This document shows, in pieces, positions 24,387-33,630 of a stretch of 38,596 bases of DNA. Each line of letters opens with the position of its first letter. Position 1 is the stretch's first letter. The translations under genes were made by a program, and so were the position numbers. The stretch lies in contig CAMYNQ010000012.1 of assembly GCA_947259785.1 (NCBI GenBank), positions 1-38,596 on the forward strand. Reading direction: 5' to 3'. The stretch is from an uncultured Chromatiaceae bacterium (GTDB lineage: Bacteria > Pseudomonadota > Gammaproteobacteria > Tenderiales > Tenderiaceae). The notes beneath the pieces are model-generated. The model ran no database searches. It was given only the letters and a program-made list of their open reading frames with translations, and had not been told where the DNA came from.

Positions 24387-25066
24387 TTGTAATCTTTTAC
24401 CAATAAGTCGATCTTTTCCTGGTTATATTCGCGCAGCCCACTTAGCACGATATTCTTTTCACCGTGGCCGATGGTCTTGCCGTTGGCATTGACGACAAAC
24501 TTCAGGCTGACATTGCCACGTTTGCCATCTACTTCCAGGGTTGAGCTGCTTAACTCAAGTGAGGGCGCCTGGAAATCAAAATCATCGATATTGATTATCA
24601 TGCGTTCGTAGATCACCAGCGGCCGATCGGTGTTGATCATGACGTTTTTGTCTTTCATCAACGGCACCAGGATGTGGGGAAAGGTCTGGCCTGAGAATTT
24701 GACATATTGCTGGGTTAGGTCGGAAATCAGTGTTTGCTCGGTGCTGCATTCGCCGGAACGGTTGATGTTGAGATATTCTTTTTGTTTGTCATCGCAGATG
24801 CTGATGTCGCTGGCATCGGTCTGTGGAAATAACAGTGGGATACTGTCAGAGACCATGCCGCCAAAGTTGAAGGACATGTGCTGGCTCAGCCCGTATTGGT
24901 GTAAACCTAGGGCAAACAGCAGGTCGCCCGGCACACAAAAGCGCTTGGCGTCTTCGTCATGAATGGGGTTGAAATCACCGGCAACCTGCTTGGCAAAGTT
25001 GCTGGCCTGCTGGCGGCTAACGAGTATGCTGTTGCCCTGGCGGGAAAAAAAATCTTCTAAACGCAT
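24368..25066 (-). CDS. DUF3581 protein with a hotdog-like N-terminal motif
   Basis: A 232-residue protein. The segment ASNFAKQVAGDFNPIHDEDA followed by PGDLLFALGL matches the substrate-site pattern of MaoC-like (R)-hydratase hotdog proteins (FAxxxGDxNPIH). The length and the remaining part fit DUF3581. A role in acyl-thioester chemistry is possible but not demonstrated. A single gene, divergent from the phosphohexomutase. Confidence 0.82.
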   Translation of the reverse strand: MRLEDFFSRQGNSILVSRQQASNFAKQVAGDFNPIHDEDAKRFCVPGDLLFALGLHQYGLSQHMSFNFGGMVSDSIPLLFPQTDASDISICDDKQKEYLNINRSGECSTEQTLISDLTQQYVKFSGQTFPHILVPLMKDKNVMINTDRPLVIYERMIINIDDFDFQAPSLELSSSTLEVDGKRGNVSLKFVVNANGKTIGHGEKNIVLSGLREYNQEKIDLLVKDYNGRKLS

Positions 25067-25122
25067 TGTAGTGACCCTGTGTTATTGCTGCGTATCTTAG
25101 CAGACTTTGCTTGCGGCTATCT

Positions 25123-25128
25123 TATAAT
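25123..25128 (+). promoter_or_regulatory. Likely -10 element for the phosphohexomutase gene
   Basis: TATAAT 36 bases upstream of the chosen ATG. No good -35 at 16-18 bases. Located in the gap between divergent genes. Confidence 0.4.
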
Positions 25129-25164
25129 GTGGAAATGACTAAATGAGTGAAACAAGGATTAATC

Positions 25165-26667
25165 ATGTCTGAACAATCTGTCGAAACCATTCACATTGCC
25201 AATTTGATGGCGCAAAGCGGGGTTAAATTTGGCACTAGCGGCGCCCGTGGCCTGGCAGCTGATATGACCGATCGGATCTGTTATGCCTATAGCCTGGCCT
25301 TTCTTCGCTATCTGATTGGAATTGGCGACATCAAGGTGGGTGATCAGGTCGCCATTGCCGGGGATTATCGCCCCAGTTCGCCACGTATTATGGCCGCAGT
25401 GGCAATGGCAGTGCGCGCGGCCGGTTGCGAAGTGTTTAATGGTGGCTTTATTCCCACGCCTGCAATTGCCTTGCATGGTATCAGTCGTGGCATTGCCAGC
25501 CTGATGGTCACCGGTAGTCACATCCCCGATGACCGCAACGGCATCAAGTTCAACAAACCTGGCGGCGAGATTCTCAAGCAGGATGAACAGGCCATCACCG
25601 CTGCCGTGGTCGAGATTGCCGCCGGGCTATTTGATGCCCAGGGCAATGCCGTTACGCCTGTGCCCCTGACCGAAGTGGATGGCAGCGCCTATCAGGCCTA
25701 TGTGCGACGTTATCTGGATTTCTTTGCTGCGGATTGTCTGGCTGGTTTGCGTGTCGGTGTCTATCAGCACTCCTCAGTTGCCCGTGATGTGTTTATGGAC
25801 ATCTTTAGCGGTCTCGGCGCCGAGGTGGTGGCGCTGGGCCGTTCCGACGCATTTATTCCGGTGGATACCGAGGCCGTTCGTCCCGAAGATGTGGCCTTGG
25901 CCAAACAGTGGGCTAGCGAACAACATTTTGATTGCATCATCTCGGCGGATGGTGATGGTGACCGGCCCTTGGTCAGCGATGAAAATGGTAACTGGTTGCG
26001 CGGAGATGTTGCCGGCATCCTCTGTGCTCGTTATCTTGGTGCTGCGGCTGTCGCCACCCCGGTCAGCAGCAACAGCGCCTTGGAAAAGTGTGGCTGGTTC
26101 GGTCGCATCGACCGCACTCGCATTGGTTCGCCGTTTGTTATCGCAGCCATGCAGCAGGCCTTGGCAGCGGCTCAAGACAAAGTGGTTGGCTACGAGGCCA
26201 ACGGTGGTTTTCTCATCGCCAGTGATATTAGTCTTGCTGACAAGGTTCTGCCTGCCCTACCCACCCGCGATGCCGCCATCGTTCCGCTAACTATCCTGAT
26301 GCTGGCGAAACAGGCAGGATGCTCCATAGCGACGCTGCTACAACAGTTGCCACAGCGTTACAGCAGCAGTGATCGACTGAAGGCGTTTCCAACCGAGCTG
26401 AGTCAGCAGCGTATTGGCAGTTTTAATTGCGGTGATATCGAGCAGGATAAACAGGCTATCGAGGCTGTCTTTGGCCAGTTTGGCAGTGTTAAGAGTCTGG
26501 ATCGTACAGATGGTTTGCGTATAACATTTGGAAACGATGAGGTGGTGCATTTGCGACCATCAGGCAATGCACCTGAGTTGCGTTGTTATAACGAGGCCGC
26601 AAGCGAAGCCCGGGCGCAGCAACTGAATGCAGCTTGTATGAAAATTATGGCTGGCTGGCGCGATTAA
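25165..26667 (+). CDS. Alpha-D-phosphohexomutase (phosphomannomutase/phosphoglucomutase-like)
   Basis: A 500-residue enzyme that moves phosphate between C1 and C6 of a hexose phosphate in the cytoplasm. Four family loops are seen: the phosphoserine loop VTGSHIPDDRNG (the usual TASHNP is changed to TGSHIP, Ser about 118), the Mg loop SADGDGDRPL, the sugar loop GYEANGGF, and the phosphate loop RPSGNAPELR. The N-terminus has KFGTSGARG. ATG 25165 follows AAGGA by six bases; a GTG at 25147 would add six residues. The altered serine loop and length set it apart from GlmM and AlgC; the substrate is unknown. Confidence 0.9.
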   Translation: MSEQSVETIHIANLMAQSGVKFGTSGARGLAADMTDRICYAYSLAFLRYLIGIGDIKVGDQVAIAGDYRPSSPRIMAAVAMAVRAAGCEVFNGGFIPTPAIALHGISRGIASLMVTGSHIPDDRNGIKFNKPGGEILKQDEQAITAAVVEIAAGLFDAQGNAVTPVPLTEVDGSAYQAYVRRYLDFFAADCLAGLRVGVYQHSSVARDVFMDIFSGLGAEVVALGRSDAFIPVDTEAVRPEDVALAKQWASEQHFDCIISADGDGDRPLVSDENGNWLRGDVAGILCARYLGAAAVATPVSSNSALEKCGWFGRIDRTRIGSPFVIAAMQQALAAAQDKVVGYEANGGFLIASDISLADKVLPALPTRDAAIVPLTILMLAKQAGCSIATLLQQLPQRYSSSDRLKAFPTELSQQRIGSFNCGDIEQDKQAIEAVFGQFGSVKSLDRTDGLRITFGNDEVVHLRPSGNAPELRCYNEAASEARAQQLNAACMKIMAGWRD

Positions 26668-26728
26668 GTTTTTCTGTGAATATCCGATAAAAATAGGCAG
26701 ATACTTTTTTAATGCGGGGATAAGCGCT

Positions 26729-27136
26729 GTGGGGGTACAGGAATTCGATTTTAACAGCGGCAAGGTGCTGGACCCAAAGCGTAAGCAAGCCATTCTCGCC
26801 ATTGAAAACGATGCCGATGTCGACGTGATTAAAGAGGTTATGCGGCAGCGGAGTTATAAAGACCTGGGCCGGGAAACCGAGCTGCGGGCCGTGTTAGAGG
26901 CGGTACGCAAACACAAGGTTGGTGTGCTTTTTCTGGATGCTGACCTAGCGGGTATCAATGTTAGAGAGTTATTACCCAGTATCAAAAAGGCCTTTTTCGA
27001 TTTCAATATCATCGTCACGAGCAGCACGGTGACCAAAGAGAGTTTGGGTGAAACGCTGCGCTTGGGAGCCATTGGCTTTCTGGTCAAGCCGTTACAGGAA
27101 GATGCTGTCAAAAAAGTAATGGCCAAGCTTAAATAG
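26729..27136 (+). CDS. Stand-alone receiver-domain protein (CheY-like)
   Basis: A 135-residue protein: a 20-residue N-terminal extension and then a REC domain. The acidic pair is in AIENDADV, the phospho-acceptor Asp in LFLDADLAG, the Ser/Thr in IIVTSS and the Lys in FLVKPLQED. No output domain is attached. The start is GTG at 26729 because an upstream ATG is closed by a stop. No histidine kinase is nearby, so the partner is unknown. Confidence 0.85.
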   Translation: MGVQEFDFNSGKVLDPKRKQAILAIENDADVDVIKEVMRQRSYKDLGRETELRAVLEAVRKHKVGVLFLDADLAGINVRELLPSIKKAFFDFNIIVTSSTVTKESLGETLRLGAIGFLVKPLQEDAVKKVMAKLK

Positions 27137-27151
27137 CTGGCCTGAAAATAT

Positions 27152-27182
27152 AAAAAAAGCCCGCACTATGGCGGGCTTTTTT
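27152..27182. terminator. Bidirectional intrinsic terminator
   Basis: GCCCGC, loop ACTATG, GCGGGC, with seven A on the left and six T on the right. It serves the receiver gene on + and the 58-residue gene on minus. Confidence 0.92.
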
Positions 27183-27197
27183 GTGTCTGGAGACAGC

Positions 27198-27374
27198 TTA
27201 CTTCTGCGGTGCAGCGCAAGTCAGCTCTTCTTCGATCTTGCCTGATTCAACTTCATCAATGATTTTTTGGTATTCAGGTGTAATCGGGCAGCCACAGGCG
27301 TGCTCAGTAGTCGCATGCAGGCGGGCCTGCTCCATGTGCCATGAGGCAACTTTAATGTGTTGATCAACGTTCAT
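27198..27374 (-). CDS. Small cysteine-containing protein (58 aa), unknown
   Basis: Reads MNVDQHIKVASWHMEQARLH, then ATTEHACGCPITPEYQKIID, and ends with a Cys near the C-terminus (LTCAAPQK). The ATG at 27374 has a strong ribosome site (AGGAAGG) and the stop at 27198 is followed by a strong terminator. The three Cys (27, 29, 53) and several His could bind a metal. I recognise no family. The signals make it a real gene despite its size. Confidence 0.78.
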   Translation of the reverse strand: MNVDQHIKVASWHMEQARLHATTEHACGCPITPEYQKIIDEVESGKIEEELTCAAPQK

Positions 27375-27515
27375 TTTTAAACCTTCCTAAATCACTAAAT
27401 AAAATTGAGCCCAATGCTCCGGGGCGGGATTTTAGCATAACAGTCAGGAATTTTAAGCCTGTTGGGCGGTGCAGTGTAGTGTGAGAAACTAACATGCAAA
27501 ACTAAGGACTACGAT

Positions 27516-27938
27516 ATGGCCGCATTACACCCTCAACTGGCGCAAGACTGTTTTAAACTGGGGCGTTTCCCGCTTTGCCAACTGCTGTTGCTGCGGGATG
27601 CCAATTATCCCTGGTTTATCTTGGTGCCGGATCGCGAAGACATCCGCGAGATCCATCAGCTGTCAGAACAAGACCAGCAAATGCTACTGCGCGAGTCCAT
27701 GATTCTATCGCGCGCCCTGGAACAGGCCTTCGCCCCAGACAAACTCAATATCGCCGCCCTGGGCAACATGGTGCCGCAGCTTCACATCCACCATATCGCC
27801 CGTTACACCTCTGATCCGGCCTGGCCCGCGCCAGTCTGGGGGCGCAAGCCAGCCAAGGCCTACCAGGATGAAGAGCTGGCGGTAGTTGTTGAAACGCTCA
27901 AAGCAGTCCTTGGTAAAGAGTGTGAATTTGAGGTCTAA
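27516..27938 (+). CDS. HIT-family protein
   Basis: A 140-residue protein of the histidine-triad superfamily, which hydrolyses or transfers nucleotides. The triad region is NMVPQLHIHHIARY, near residue 90, and the early strand NYPWFILVPDRE is typical of a proteobacterial HIT subgroup. The final His of HxHxHxx is shifted (HIHHIA), as in that subgroup. The substrate is not known. Confidence 0.9.
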   Translation: MAALHPQLAQDCFKLGRFPLCQLLLLRDANYPWFILVPDREDIREIHQLSEQDQQMLLRESMILSRALEQAFAPDKLNIAALGNMVPQLHIHHIARYTSDPAWPAPVWGRKPAKAYQDEELAVVVETLKAVLGKECEFEV

Positions 27939-27993
27939 CCGCTCCGCCCTCATCTGCTAGAATGGCGCCAATCAACTAAAAGCAGTGCAAACA

Positions 27994-28299
27994 ATGACAA
28001 ACGAAAATCACAGCCAGACTCTGGAAAAAATCAAAAAAGTCCATGAGCGCATCGTCATCATAGTGGGCGTCACCATGGGTATAGCGTTAAGCAGTTACTT
28101 CTTCACCTTCGGCATGCTGATTGACCGTGACGCTACCTTTATGCTCTGGTTTCAGGTGATCACCAGTGTACTGTTTATCTTTGGATTGGTTTACATCAAA
28201 CCACTGGCGCTGATGCTGACCAAGATTTTGTTGGCGTCTAATTCAGATTGTCGTCAGATGTTGAACGGGATGACGGTGAAGGATTTGGAAAAGGGTTAA
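27994..28299 (+). CDS. Small two-helix membrane protein, unknown
   Basis: About 101 residues with a charged N-terminus, then two membrane helices (IVIIVGVTMGIALSSYFFTF and FQVITSVLFIFGLVYIK). The ATG at 27994 is preferred over the GTG at 27985. No family was recognised. It lies 55 bases after the HIT gene and ahead of a strong terminator. Confidence 0.7.
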   Translation: MTNENHSQTLEKIKKVHERIVIIVGVTMGIALSSYFFTFGMLIDRDATFMLWFQVITSVLFIFGLVYIKPLALMLTKILLASNSDCRQMLNGMTVKDLEKG

Positions 28300-28380
28300 C
28301 TCAACAAGGCAAGTTTCAATATTTTTCACCTTGAAGCCCAGCCCAATCCTAATGCTTGTGATGTTTCTTTAGTGCCAATA

Positions 28381-28409
28381 AAAAAGGGCGCCATTACGGC
28401 GCCCTTTTT
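28381..28409. terminator. Bidirectional intrinsic terminator
   Basis: GGGCGCC, loop ATTAC, GGCGCCC, flanked by five A and five T. Lies between convergent genes ending at 28299 and 28430. Confidence 0.92.
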
Positions 28410-28429
28410 AGTCTGGATGAATGTCGATT

Positions 28430-29443
28430 TTATTCCGGTAATTTAGGTTCTCTCTGAACGGTAAATTCACCGGTTAGTGTTTCCAGAAATGCCACCAGTT
28501 GGTCGGCCTGTTCATCAGTAATATCACGATTAAGCTGTACTTTTGCCATTACCCTGACGGCTTTGTTTAGCGTGGGTACTGAGCCATTGTGAAAATAAGG
28601 TGCCGTCAGTGCAATATTACGTAGTGATGGTACCCGCCACAGGCTAGGGGTTTTATCGCCACCCTTGTTACGGTGCCCTTCATCCTCTTGTAAACCTAAT
28701 AACTTGTCATACTCGCTGCGGTTTGCCGGGAAGTATTGATAAAATACCTCGCCTTTGGGCAAGACCGGGCCGGCAAAAGCTGGGCCGTTATGACAACGGA
28801 TACAGCCGAGGTTTTCAAACTCCTTCATGCCTGCCAGGGCTTTTTTGTTCAGGGCTGTTTTATCACCGCGCAGATACTGGTCAAACAGGCTGTTAGGTGT
28901 GATTAATGTACGCTCATAGGCGGCTATGGCCTTGGCGATATTGTCATAGGTAACCGGTTTTTCACCGCCAAAGATTTCGACGAATTGTTGTTTGTAGCCG
29001 GGAATTGATGCAATGCGATCTACTGCTGCCGCTTCGTGGGTGATTCCCATTTCGATAGGGTTTAGGATCGGCCCTTTGGCTTGCTCTTCCAGTGACGGTG
29101 CGCGTCCATCCCAGAATTGGGAGCTAAGAAAAGCGGCATTCCAAACAGAAGGCGCTGAACGACCGCCGAGTTGCCCATCAACACCGATAGAGGTTGAGCG
29201 GCTGTCAGTACCATTGCCGGCAACATCATGACAAAAGTTACAAGATAGGGTGTCATCTTTAGATAGGCGTGGATCGAAAAACAGCTGTTTGCCCAGAATT
29301 ACTTTGGCGGCCGTGCTTGGGTTATCGGCGGGCTCAGGTGCTTTTAATGGCAGTGGCGCGAAGCCCCAGTCTTTCGCCAGGGCTGGTGTGCTCAGACCCA
29401 GCAGCAGGGCGGCGGCAACGCATGTGTATTTGTATTGGCTCAT
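28430..29443 (-). CDS. Diheme cytochrome c peroxidase (CcpA/MauG family)
   Basis: A periplasmic peroxidase that reduces H2O2 with electrons from c-type cytochromes. From ATG 29443 there is a signal peptide (MSQYKYTCVAAALLLGLS to PALA). The two haem motifs are CNFCH (about residue 68) and CIRCH. Other family segments are LGKQLFFDPRLSKD, GRSAPSVWNAAF, FWDGRAPSLEEQAKGPI and TAPYFHNGSVPTL. The upstream ATGs would add a non-signal stretch; GAGAG sits six bases from the chosen start. It may instead be a MauG-like oxidase, but no substrate protein is nearby. Confidence 0.92.
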   Translation of the reverse strand: MSQYKYTCVAAALLLGLSTPALAKDWGFAPLPLKAPEPADNPSTAAKVILGKQLFFDPRLSKDDTLSCNFCHDVAGNGTDSRSTSIGVDGQLGGRSAPSVWNAAFLSSQFWDGRAPSLEEQAKGPILNPIEMGITHEAAAVDRIASIPGYKQQFVEIFGGEKPVTYDNIAKAIAAYERTLITPNSLFDQYLRGDKTALNKKALAGMKEFENLGCIRCHNGPAFAGPVLPKGEVFYQYFPANRSEYDKLLGLQEDEGHRNKGGDKTPSLWRVPSLRNIALTAPYFHNGSVPTLNKAVRVMAKVQLNRDITDEQADQLVAFLETLTGEFTVQREPKLPE

Positions 29444-29643
29444 AGTCATCTCTCTGAGGTTGGGTTGTGCGTCTTCCTGCGCATTAAACATGTATACAGA
29501 ATGCGACATTAACCCTGGAGCGAGTCTAAGTCAATAAATAATTAGATGGTTATATTCTATATATTCCTGAGTGAAATCATAAGGATATGTGGCAGGATAG
29601 ATATGCTGATGAGCCATGCTGCCCCTTGAGCTTGAAGGTGGAG

Positions 29644-29931
29644 TTATCTGGTTTCTTCAATATAGGTACGAATAATCGGTGCTTGCACATAAAACTTTTT
29701 GCCGTTTTCGTCCTTGGCCCAGAAGTAGTAATAGCCCTTTTGCGGGTCGCTGGTGACTTTGCTGTCGATGACGTTCCAAACCTTGACGTGGCTGTCTTCG
29801 ACGAAGGTGACTTTGTAATTGCCTTCCATCCAGGTAACGCCCAGACGGGAGAGTTTGTTTTGCTGTTCTTCAGAGCAGCCACCCAGCATCATGATGGTGG
29901 TGGCGATGACGGCGATCAGGATGAGTCTCAT
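29644..29931 (-). CDS. Small lipoprotein, unknown function
   Basis: A 95-residue protein with a lipoprotein signal (MRLILIAVIATTIMMLGGC; cleavage before Cys19). The mature part is a small beta-rich domain (GNYKVTFVEDSHVKVW, then GYYYFWAKDENGKKFYV). It lies 17 bases after rapA on the same strand and may be co-transcribed. No family was recognised. Confidence 0.75.
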   Translation of the reverse strand: MRLILIAVIATTIMMLGGCSEEQQNKLSRLGVTWMEGNYKVTFVEDSHVKVWNVIDSKVTSDPQKGYYYFWAKDENGKKFYVQAPIIRTYIEETR

Positions 29932-29948
29932 ATCAGTTCCTCTTATAA

Positions 29949-32819
29949 CTAAGTTGTAATGATAACCCGAACCGCATCCAGTCTTGGGCAGCTATGGGTC
30001 AGTGCCTCGGTGAGCGCCGCGAGTTGTTGTGCAAAGAATGTGATCTCTTCATCGCGGACATTGGGGTTATGTTGTTGCAGAGCCTTGAGACGATTGATTT
30101 CGCGCTCCAGTGTTTGCTTGCCGTGGCGATTGGCGTCGGCGAGTAATTCTGGCACCTGTTTATTGGCAGTAGCCTCAGCCAGTTTGACCATGCCGCGCAG
30201 TTGTTCTGCATAGGCGCGCATTATCTGGCTGGTGGTGTTTCTATCGACTTTTTGTGAGGTCTGCTGGATGGCCGCACCAGCGATGCCGTTGCTGTAATCC
30301 CTGCCGCTGGCGTCGACCAGGGTGCGGATGGTGGTGGGTGGCAGGTGGCGACTGGATTGCAGTTGGCTGTGGCCGCTACTTTCCAAAACATATAGGCATT
30401 CCAGTAACAGGCTGCCGGGTTTGAGGCCTTTCAACTTGGCCGAAATCATGGCGGTGTTGCCGAGTTCGCTGCTGAGCACCATGTCTATGGCGCCGTCGGT
30501 CATGGGGTGATCCCAGGTGATGTAGTGCATGTCTTCATTAGATAGTGCGGTTTCACGGTCGCAGGTGATGATCATGCCTTCATCGAGCAGGCCGGGGAAG
30601 CTGGTCTGCATCTTTTCACCGGGCCGCACCAGGTAACTGTGTTGAGTGTGTTCTTCCATGTCGACACCATAACAGTCGAATACCTGTTCCAGGTAGTTGA
30701 GTAACGGCTCCGGTTGATCTTGGCTGACAGCCTTGTCGTGCAGGGCTTGGGCGACATGGGGGCGGCAGGAGTTGTATTCCAGCAGGCGGTCGCGACCGTT
30801 ATGCAGGGCTTCGTTTATTTCAGCCAGCAGAGTTTGTGTGGTGCTAATCAATTGATCCAGCTCTGCTCCGGGATTAAGTGTTTGCAGTGCCTCGATTAAA
30901 GGCTGTTTGACCTGGCTGAAAATGCTGTGACCGGCCGGGCAGGTCTGCTCAAAGGCTGACAGGCCTTGTTGATACCACTGGAACATAATCTCCTGGGCGC
31001 TGTTTGTCAGATAAGGCACATGGATCTGAATGGTGTCAGTTTGGCCGATGCGGTCGAGGCGGCCAATACGCTGTTCCAGCAGATCTGGATTGAGCGGCAG
31101 GTCGAACATCACCATGTGGTGGGCAAACTGAAAGTTGCGCCCTTCACTGCCAATCTCAGAGCAGATCAGTACCTGGCTGCCATCTTCTTCGTCGGCAAAA
31201 AAGGCCGCGGCACGGTCGCGTTCGACGATGTTCATGTCTTCGTGGAAGACGGCGGCGTGGACGCCCTCCTTGATGCGCAGCGCGGTGGCCAGTTCGATGG
31301 CGGTGTCGGCACTGGCGGCAATCACCAAGACCTTGGCTGGGCGCAGCCTTTTCAGTTGATCGGCCAGCCAGCGAACGCGTGGGTCTAGCAGGGTCCAGTC
31401 AGTCTGACCACTGATGTCACTGGCTTGATACAGCAGTTCCGGGCAGAGCAGTAATTGTGGTTCGGCAAGGTGGTTGTGGTTGATCAGGTCCAGGGTCTTG
31501 GCGTATTCCAGCGGCAGTGGCAAAGGGTAGCCGTGCAGCTGGCGCTGCGGAAAGCCTTTCACCGCGGCGCGAGTGTTGCGGAATAACACGCGGCCGGTGC
31601 CATGGCGGTCGAGCAGGTGTTCCATTAATTCGACGCGGGCATCATGATCAAGTTCGGTCAGAAGGTTTTTGTTATCACCCTCGTCTAGGGTTTCGAGTAG
31701 GGTCTGGTAGGCCTGAGGGTCAAGTGGCTGGTCAGATAACAGTTGCTCAACCGCCTCGGCGACTGGCTGGTAGCCTTGCTCTTCATTAACAAAGTCATCA
31801 AATTCAGGGAAGCGGTCCGGGTCGAGCAGATGCAGGCGGGCGAAGTGACTGGCCTTGCCGAGTTGTTCCGGGGTGGCAGTTAATAGCAGTACGCCCTTGA
31901 TCTCCATTGCCAGCAACTGGATCAGCTGATACTGGTGGCTAGGTAGATGCGGCGCCCACTCCAGGTGGTGGGCCTCGTCGACCACCAGCAGATCCCAGTC
32001 ACCGTCGGTGACCTGTTGAAAACGCTTCGGTTCAGAACAGATGAAGTCTAGGCTGCAGAGTGCCAGCTGGGCGCTGTGGAAGGGGTTTTCCAGGCCGCTG
32101 CTCTCTTCTATTGCCATACAGCGGTCTTCGTCGAAGATGGTGAAATGTAGATTGAAGCGGCGCAGCATCTCCACCAGCCATTGGTGCACCAAGCTGTCGG
32201 GCACCACGATTAGGACGCGTTTGGCCAGGCCGGATAGCAGCTGTTGGTGCAAAATCAGGCCTGCCTCGATAGTCTTGCCCAGCCCGACTTCGTCAGCCAG
32301 GAGCACGCGTGGGGCGTAGCGATTGGCGACCTCGTGGGCGATATAGAGCTGGTGCGGAATCAGGCTGGTGCGGGCACCGGTCAAGCCGCGTAGATCTGAG
32401 CGACATAGCTGCTCATGGTGTTTTAGGGTCTGCTGGCGCAGTTCAAACCACTTACGCTTATCAATCTGGCCGCTGAACAGGCGTTCGGTGGGGCGATTTA
32501 GCTGGATCATGTTGTCCAGTTCACCCTCGGGCAGCTCAGCCGGGCTGCCGTCATCACGACGGCCAAGATAAGTAATCAGGCCATCTTTTTCCTTTACTGA
32601 TTCAACCGTCAGACGCCAGCCTTCGTGGGCACGGACGCTGTCGCCTTCGCTGAATTTGACCCGGCTCAGTGGCGCCGTGGTACGTGAATAGATGCGGGTT
32701 TCGCCCGTGGCGAGAAAGAGAATGGTGATCGAGCGCGGATCGCAGGCCAGGATGGTGCCCAGCCCCATCTGTAATTCAGCTTCGCTAATCCAGCGTTGTC
32801 CGGGGATGAAGTCGCTCAA
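29949..32819 (-). CDS. rapA: RapA (HepA), RNA polymerase-recycling SWI2/SNF2 ATPase
   Basis: A 956-residue protein, near the E. coli length of 968. RapA binds RNA polymerase and promotes its recycling. It shows the N-terminal Tudor-like region (PGQRWISEAELQMGLGTI), the Walker A region LLADEVGLGKTIEAGLIL (176-183), the DEAH box (281-284), motif III LLTATPEQLG, and helicase C-terminal motifs GSEGRNFQFAHHMVMFDLP and QRIGRLDRIGQ. All motor motifs look intact. Confidence 0.97.
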   Translation of the reverse strand: MSDFIPGQRWISEAELQMGLGTILACDPRSITILFLATGETRIYSRTTAPLSRVKFSEGDSVRAHEGWRLTVESVKEKDGLITYLGRRDDGSPAELPEGELDNMIQLNRPTERLFSGQIDKRKWFELRQQTLKHHEQLCRSDLRGLTGARTSLIPHQLYIAHEVANRYAPRVLLADEVGLGKTIEAGLILHQQLLSGLAKRVLIVVPDSLVHQWLVEMLRRFNLHFTIFDEDRCMAIEESSGLENPFHSAQLALCSLDFICSEPKRFQQVTDGDWDLLVVDEAHHLEWAPHLPSHQYQLIQLLAMEIKGVLLLTATPEQLGKASHFARLHLLDPDRFPEFDDFVNEEQGYQPVAEAVEQLLSDQPLDPQAYQTLLETLDEGDNKNLLTELDHDARVELMEHLLDRHGTGRVLFRNTRAAVKGFPQRQLHGYPLPLPLEYAKTLDLINHNHLAEPQLLLCPELLYQASDISGQTDWTLLDPRVRWLADQLKRLRPAKVLVIAASADTAIELATALRIKEGVHAAVFHEDMNIVERDRAAAFFADEEDGSQVLICSEIGSEGRNFQFAHHMVMFDLPLNPDLLEQRIGRLDRIGQTDTIQIHVPYLTNSAQEIMFQWYQQGLSAFEQTCPAGHSIFSQVKQPLIEALQTLNPGAELDQLISTTQTLLAEINEALHNGRDRLLEYNSCRPHVAQALHDKAVSQDQPEPLLNYLEQVFDCYGVDMEEHTQHSYLVRPGEKMQTSFPGLLDEGMIITCDRETALSNEDMHYITWDHPMTDGAIDMVLSSELGNTAMISAKLKGLKPGSLLLECLYVLESSGHSQLQSSRHLPPTTIRTLVDASGRDYSNGIAGAAIQQTSQKVDRNTTSQIMRAYAEQLRGMVKLAEATANKQVPELLADANRHGKQTLEREINRLKALQQHNPNVRDEEITFFAQQLAALTEALTHSCPRLDAVRVIITT

Positions 32820-32961
32820 GGTTGTTTTCCTCTGCCTGCCTGAAGAGGGGGCGTATATTAGTTGATTTTGATAAAAAAATCTCGCTGGTTAGCCCTCATT
32901 ATGGCCTGATTGGCGGTATCCTACCCACCTATAACGGCAATAATTGTAGGTGGTGAATAAT

Positions 32962-33615
32962 ATGGATGTTCTGTTAACAGCGCTGGAGGCACGGGTGATT
33001 GGCTGTTTGATTGAGAAGCAGGTGTCGACCCCCGAGCACTATCCACTGTCGCTGAATGCCTTGACCAATGCTTGCAACCAAAAAAATAACCGTGAGCCAG
33101 TAATGGCGCTAAGCGAGACCGAGGTGCAGCAGGCGCTCGACAGTCTAGTCAAAAATCACCTGGTCAGCGAAAAAAGTGGTTTTGGTAGCCGGGTGGTGAA
33201 ATATCAACACCGCTTCTTTAATAGTGAATTTGGCGGCACTCACTTTGATGAGGGGCAGATGGGGGTGGTCTGTGAATTATTGCTGCGCGGGCCACAGACC
33301 CCGGGTGAGCTGAGAACGCGCACTGCCCGGCTGTGCAAGTTTGCCGATGCCAGTGAGGTCGAACAGGTTCTGAATGAATTGGCAGGCCATGTCGATGGCC
33401 CGTTTGTGGCGCAACTGCCGCGCCAGCCTGGGCGGCGTGATTCGCAATATGCGCAGTTGTTTTGTGGTGAGGTCGAGGCTGCTGCTGAAACTCAACCACT
33501 AGCAGCCAAAACCCCGGCCGGTTCTGATGGTGAACGAATTGTGCAACTGGAACAGGCAGTGGTGCAGTTGCGCCAGGAGCTGGATGAGCTGAAGCAGCGT
33601 TTGGGTGAAGATTGA
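32962..33615 (+). CDS. yceH: YceH family protein (UPF0502, DUF480)
   Basis: A 217-residue protein of two winged-helix domains ([40 protein letters not shown]; second [20 protein letters not shown]) and a C-terminal coiled coil ([20 protein letters not shown]). ATG 32962 is preferred over a GTG four codons earlier. The family function is not firmly known; DNA binding is likely from the fold. Confidence 0.92.
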   Translation: MDVLLTALEARVIGCLIEKQVSTPEHYPLSLNALTNACNQKNNREPVMALSETEVQQALDSLVKNHLVSEKSGFGSRVVKYQHRFFNSEFGGTHFDEGQMGVVCELLLRGPQTPGELRTRTARLCKFADASEVEQVLNELAGHVDGPFVAQLPRQPGRRDSQYAQLFCGEVEAAAETQPLAAKTPAGSDGERIVQLEQAVVQLRQELDELKQRLGED

Positions 33616-33630
33616 TCTTGAGTAAAAGTC

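Noticed and set aside
29949-32819. Possible defence-system helicase (DEAD/SNF2)
   Set aside because: Length, the N-terminal Tudor-like region and overall motifs match RapA, and no defence genes are adjacent.
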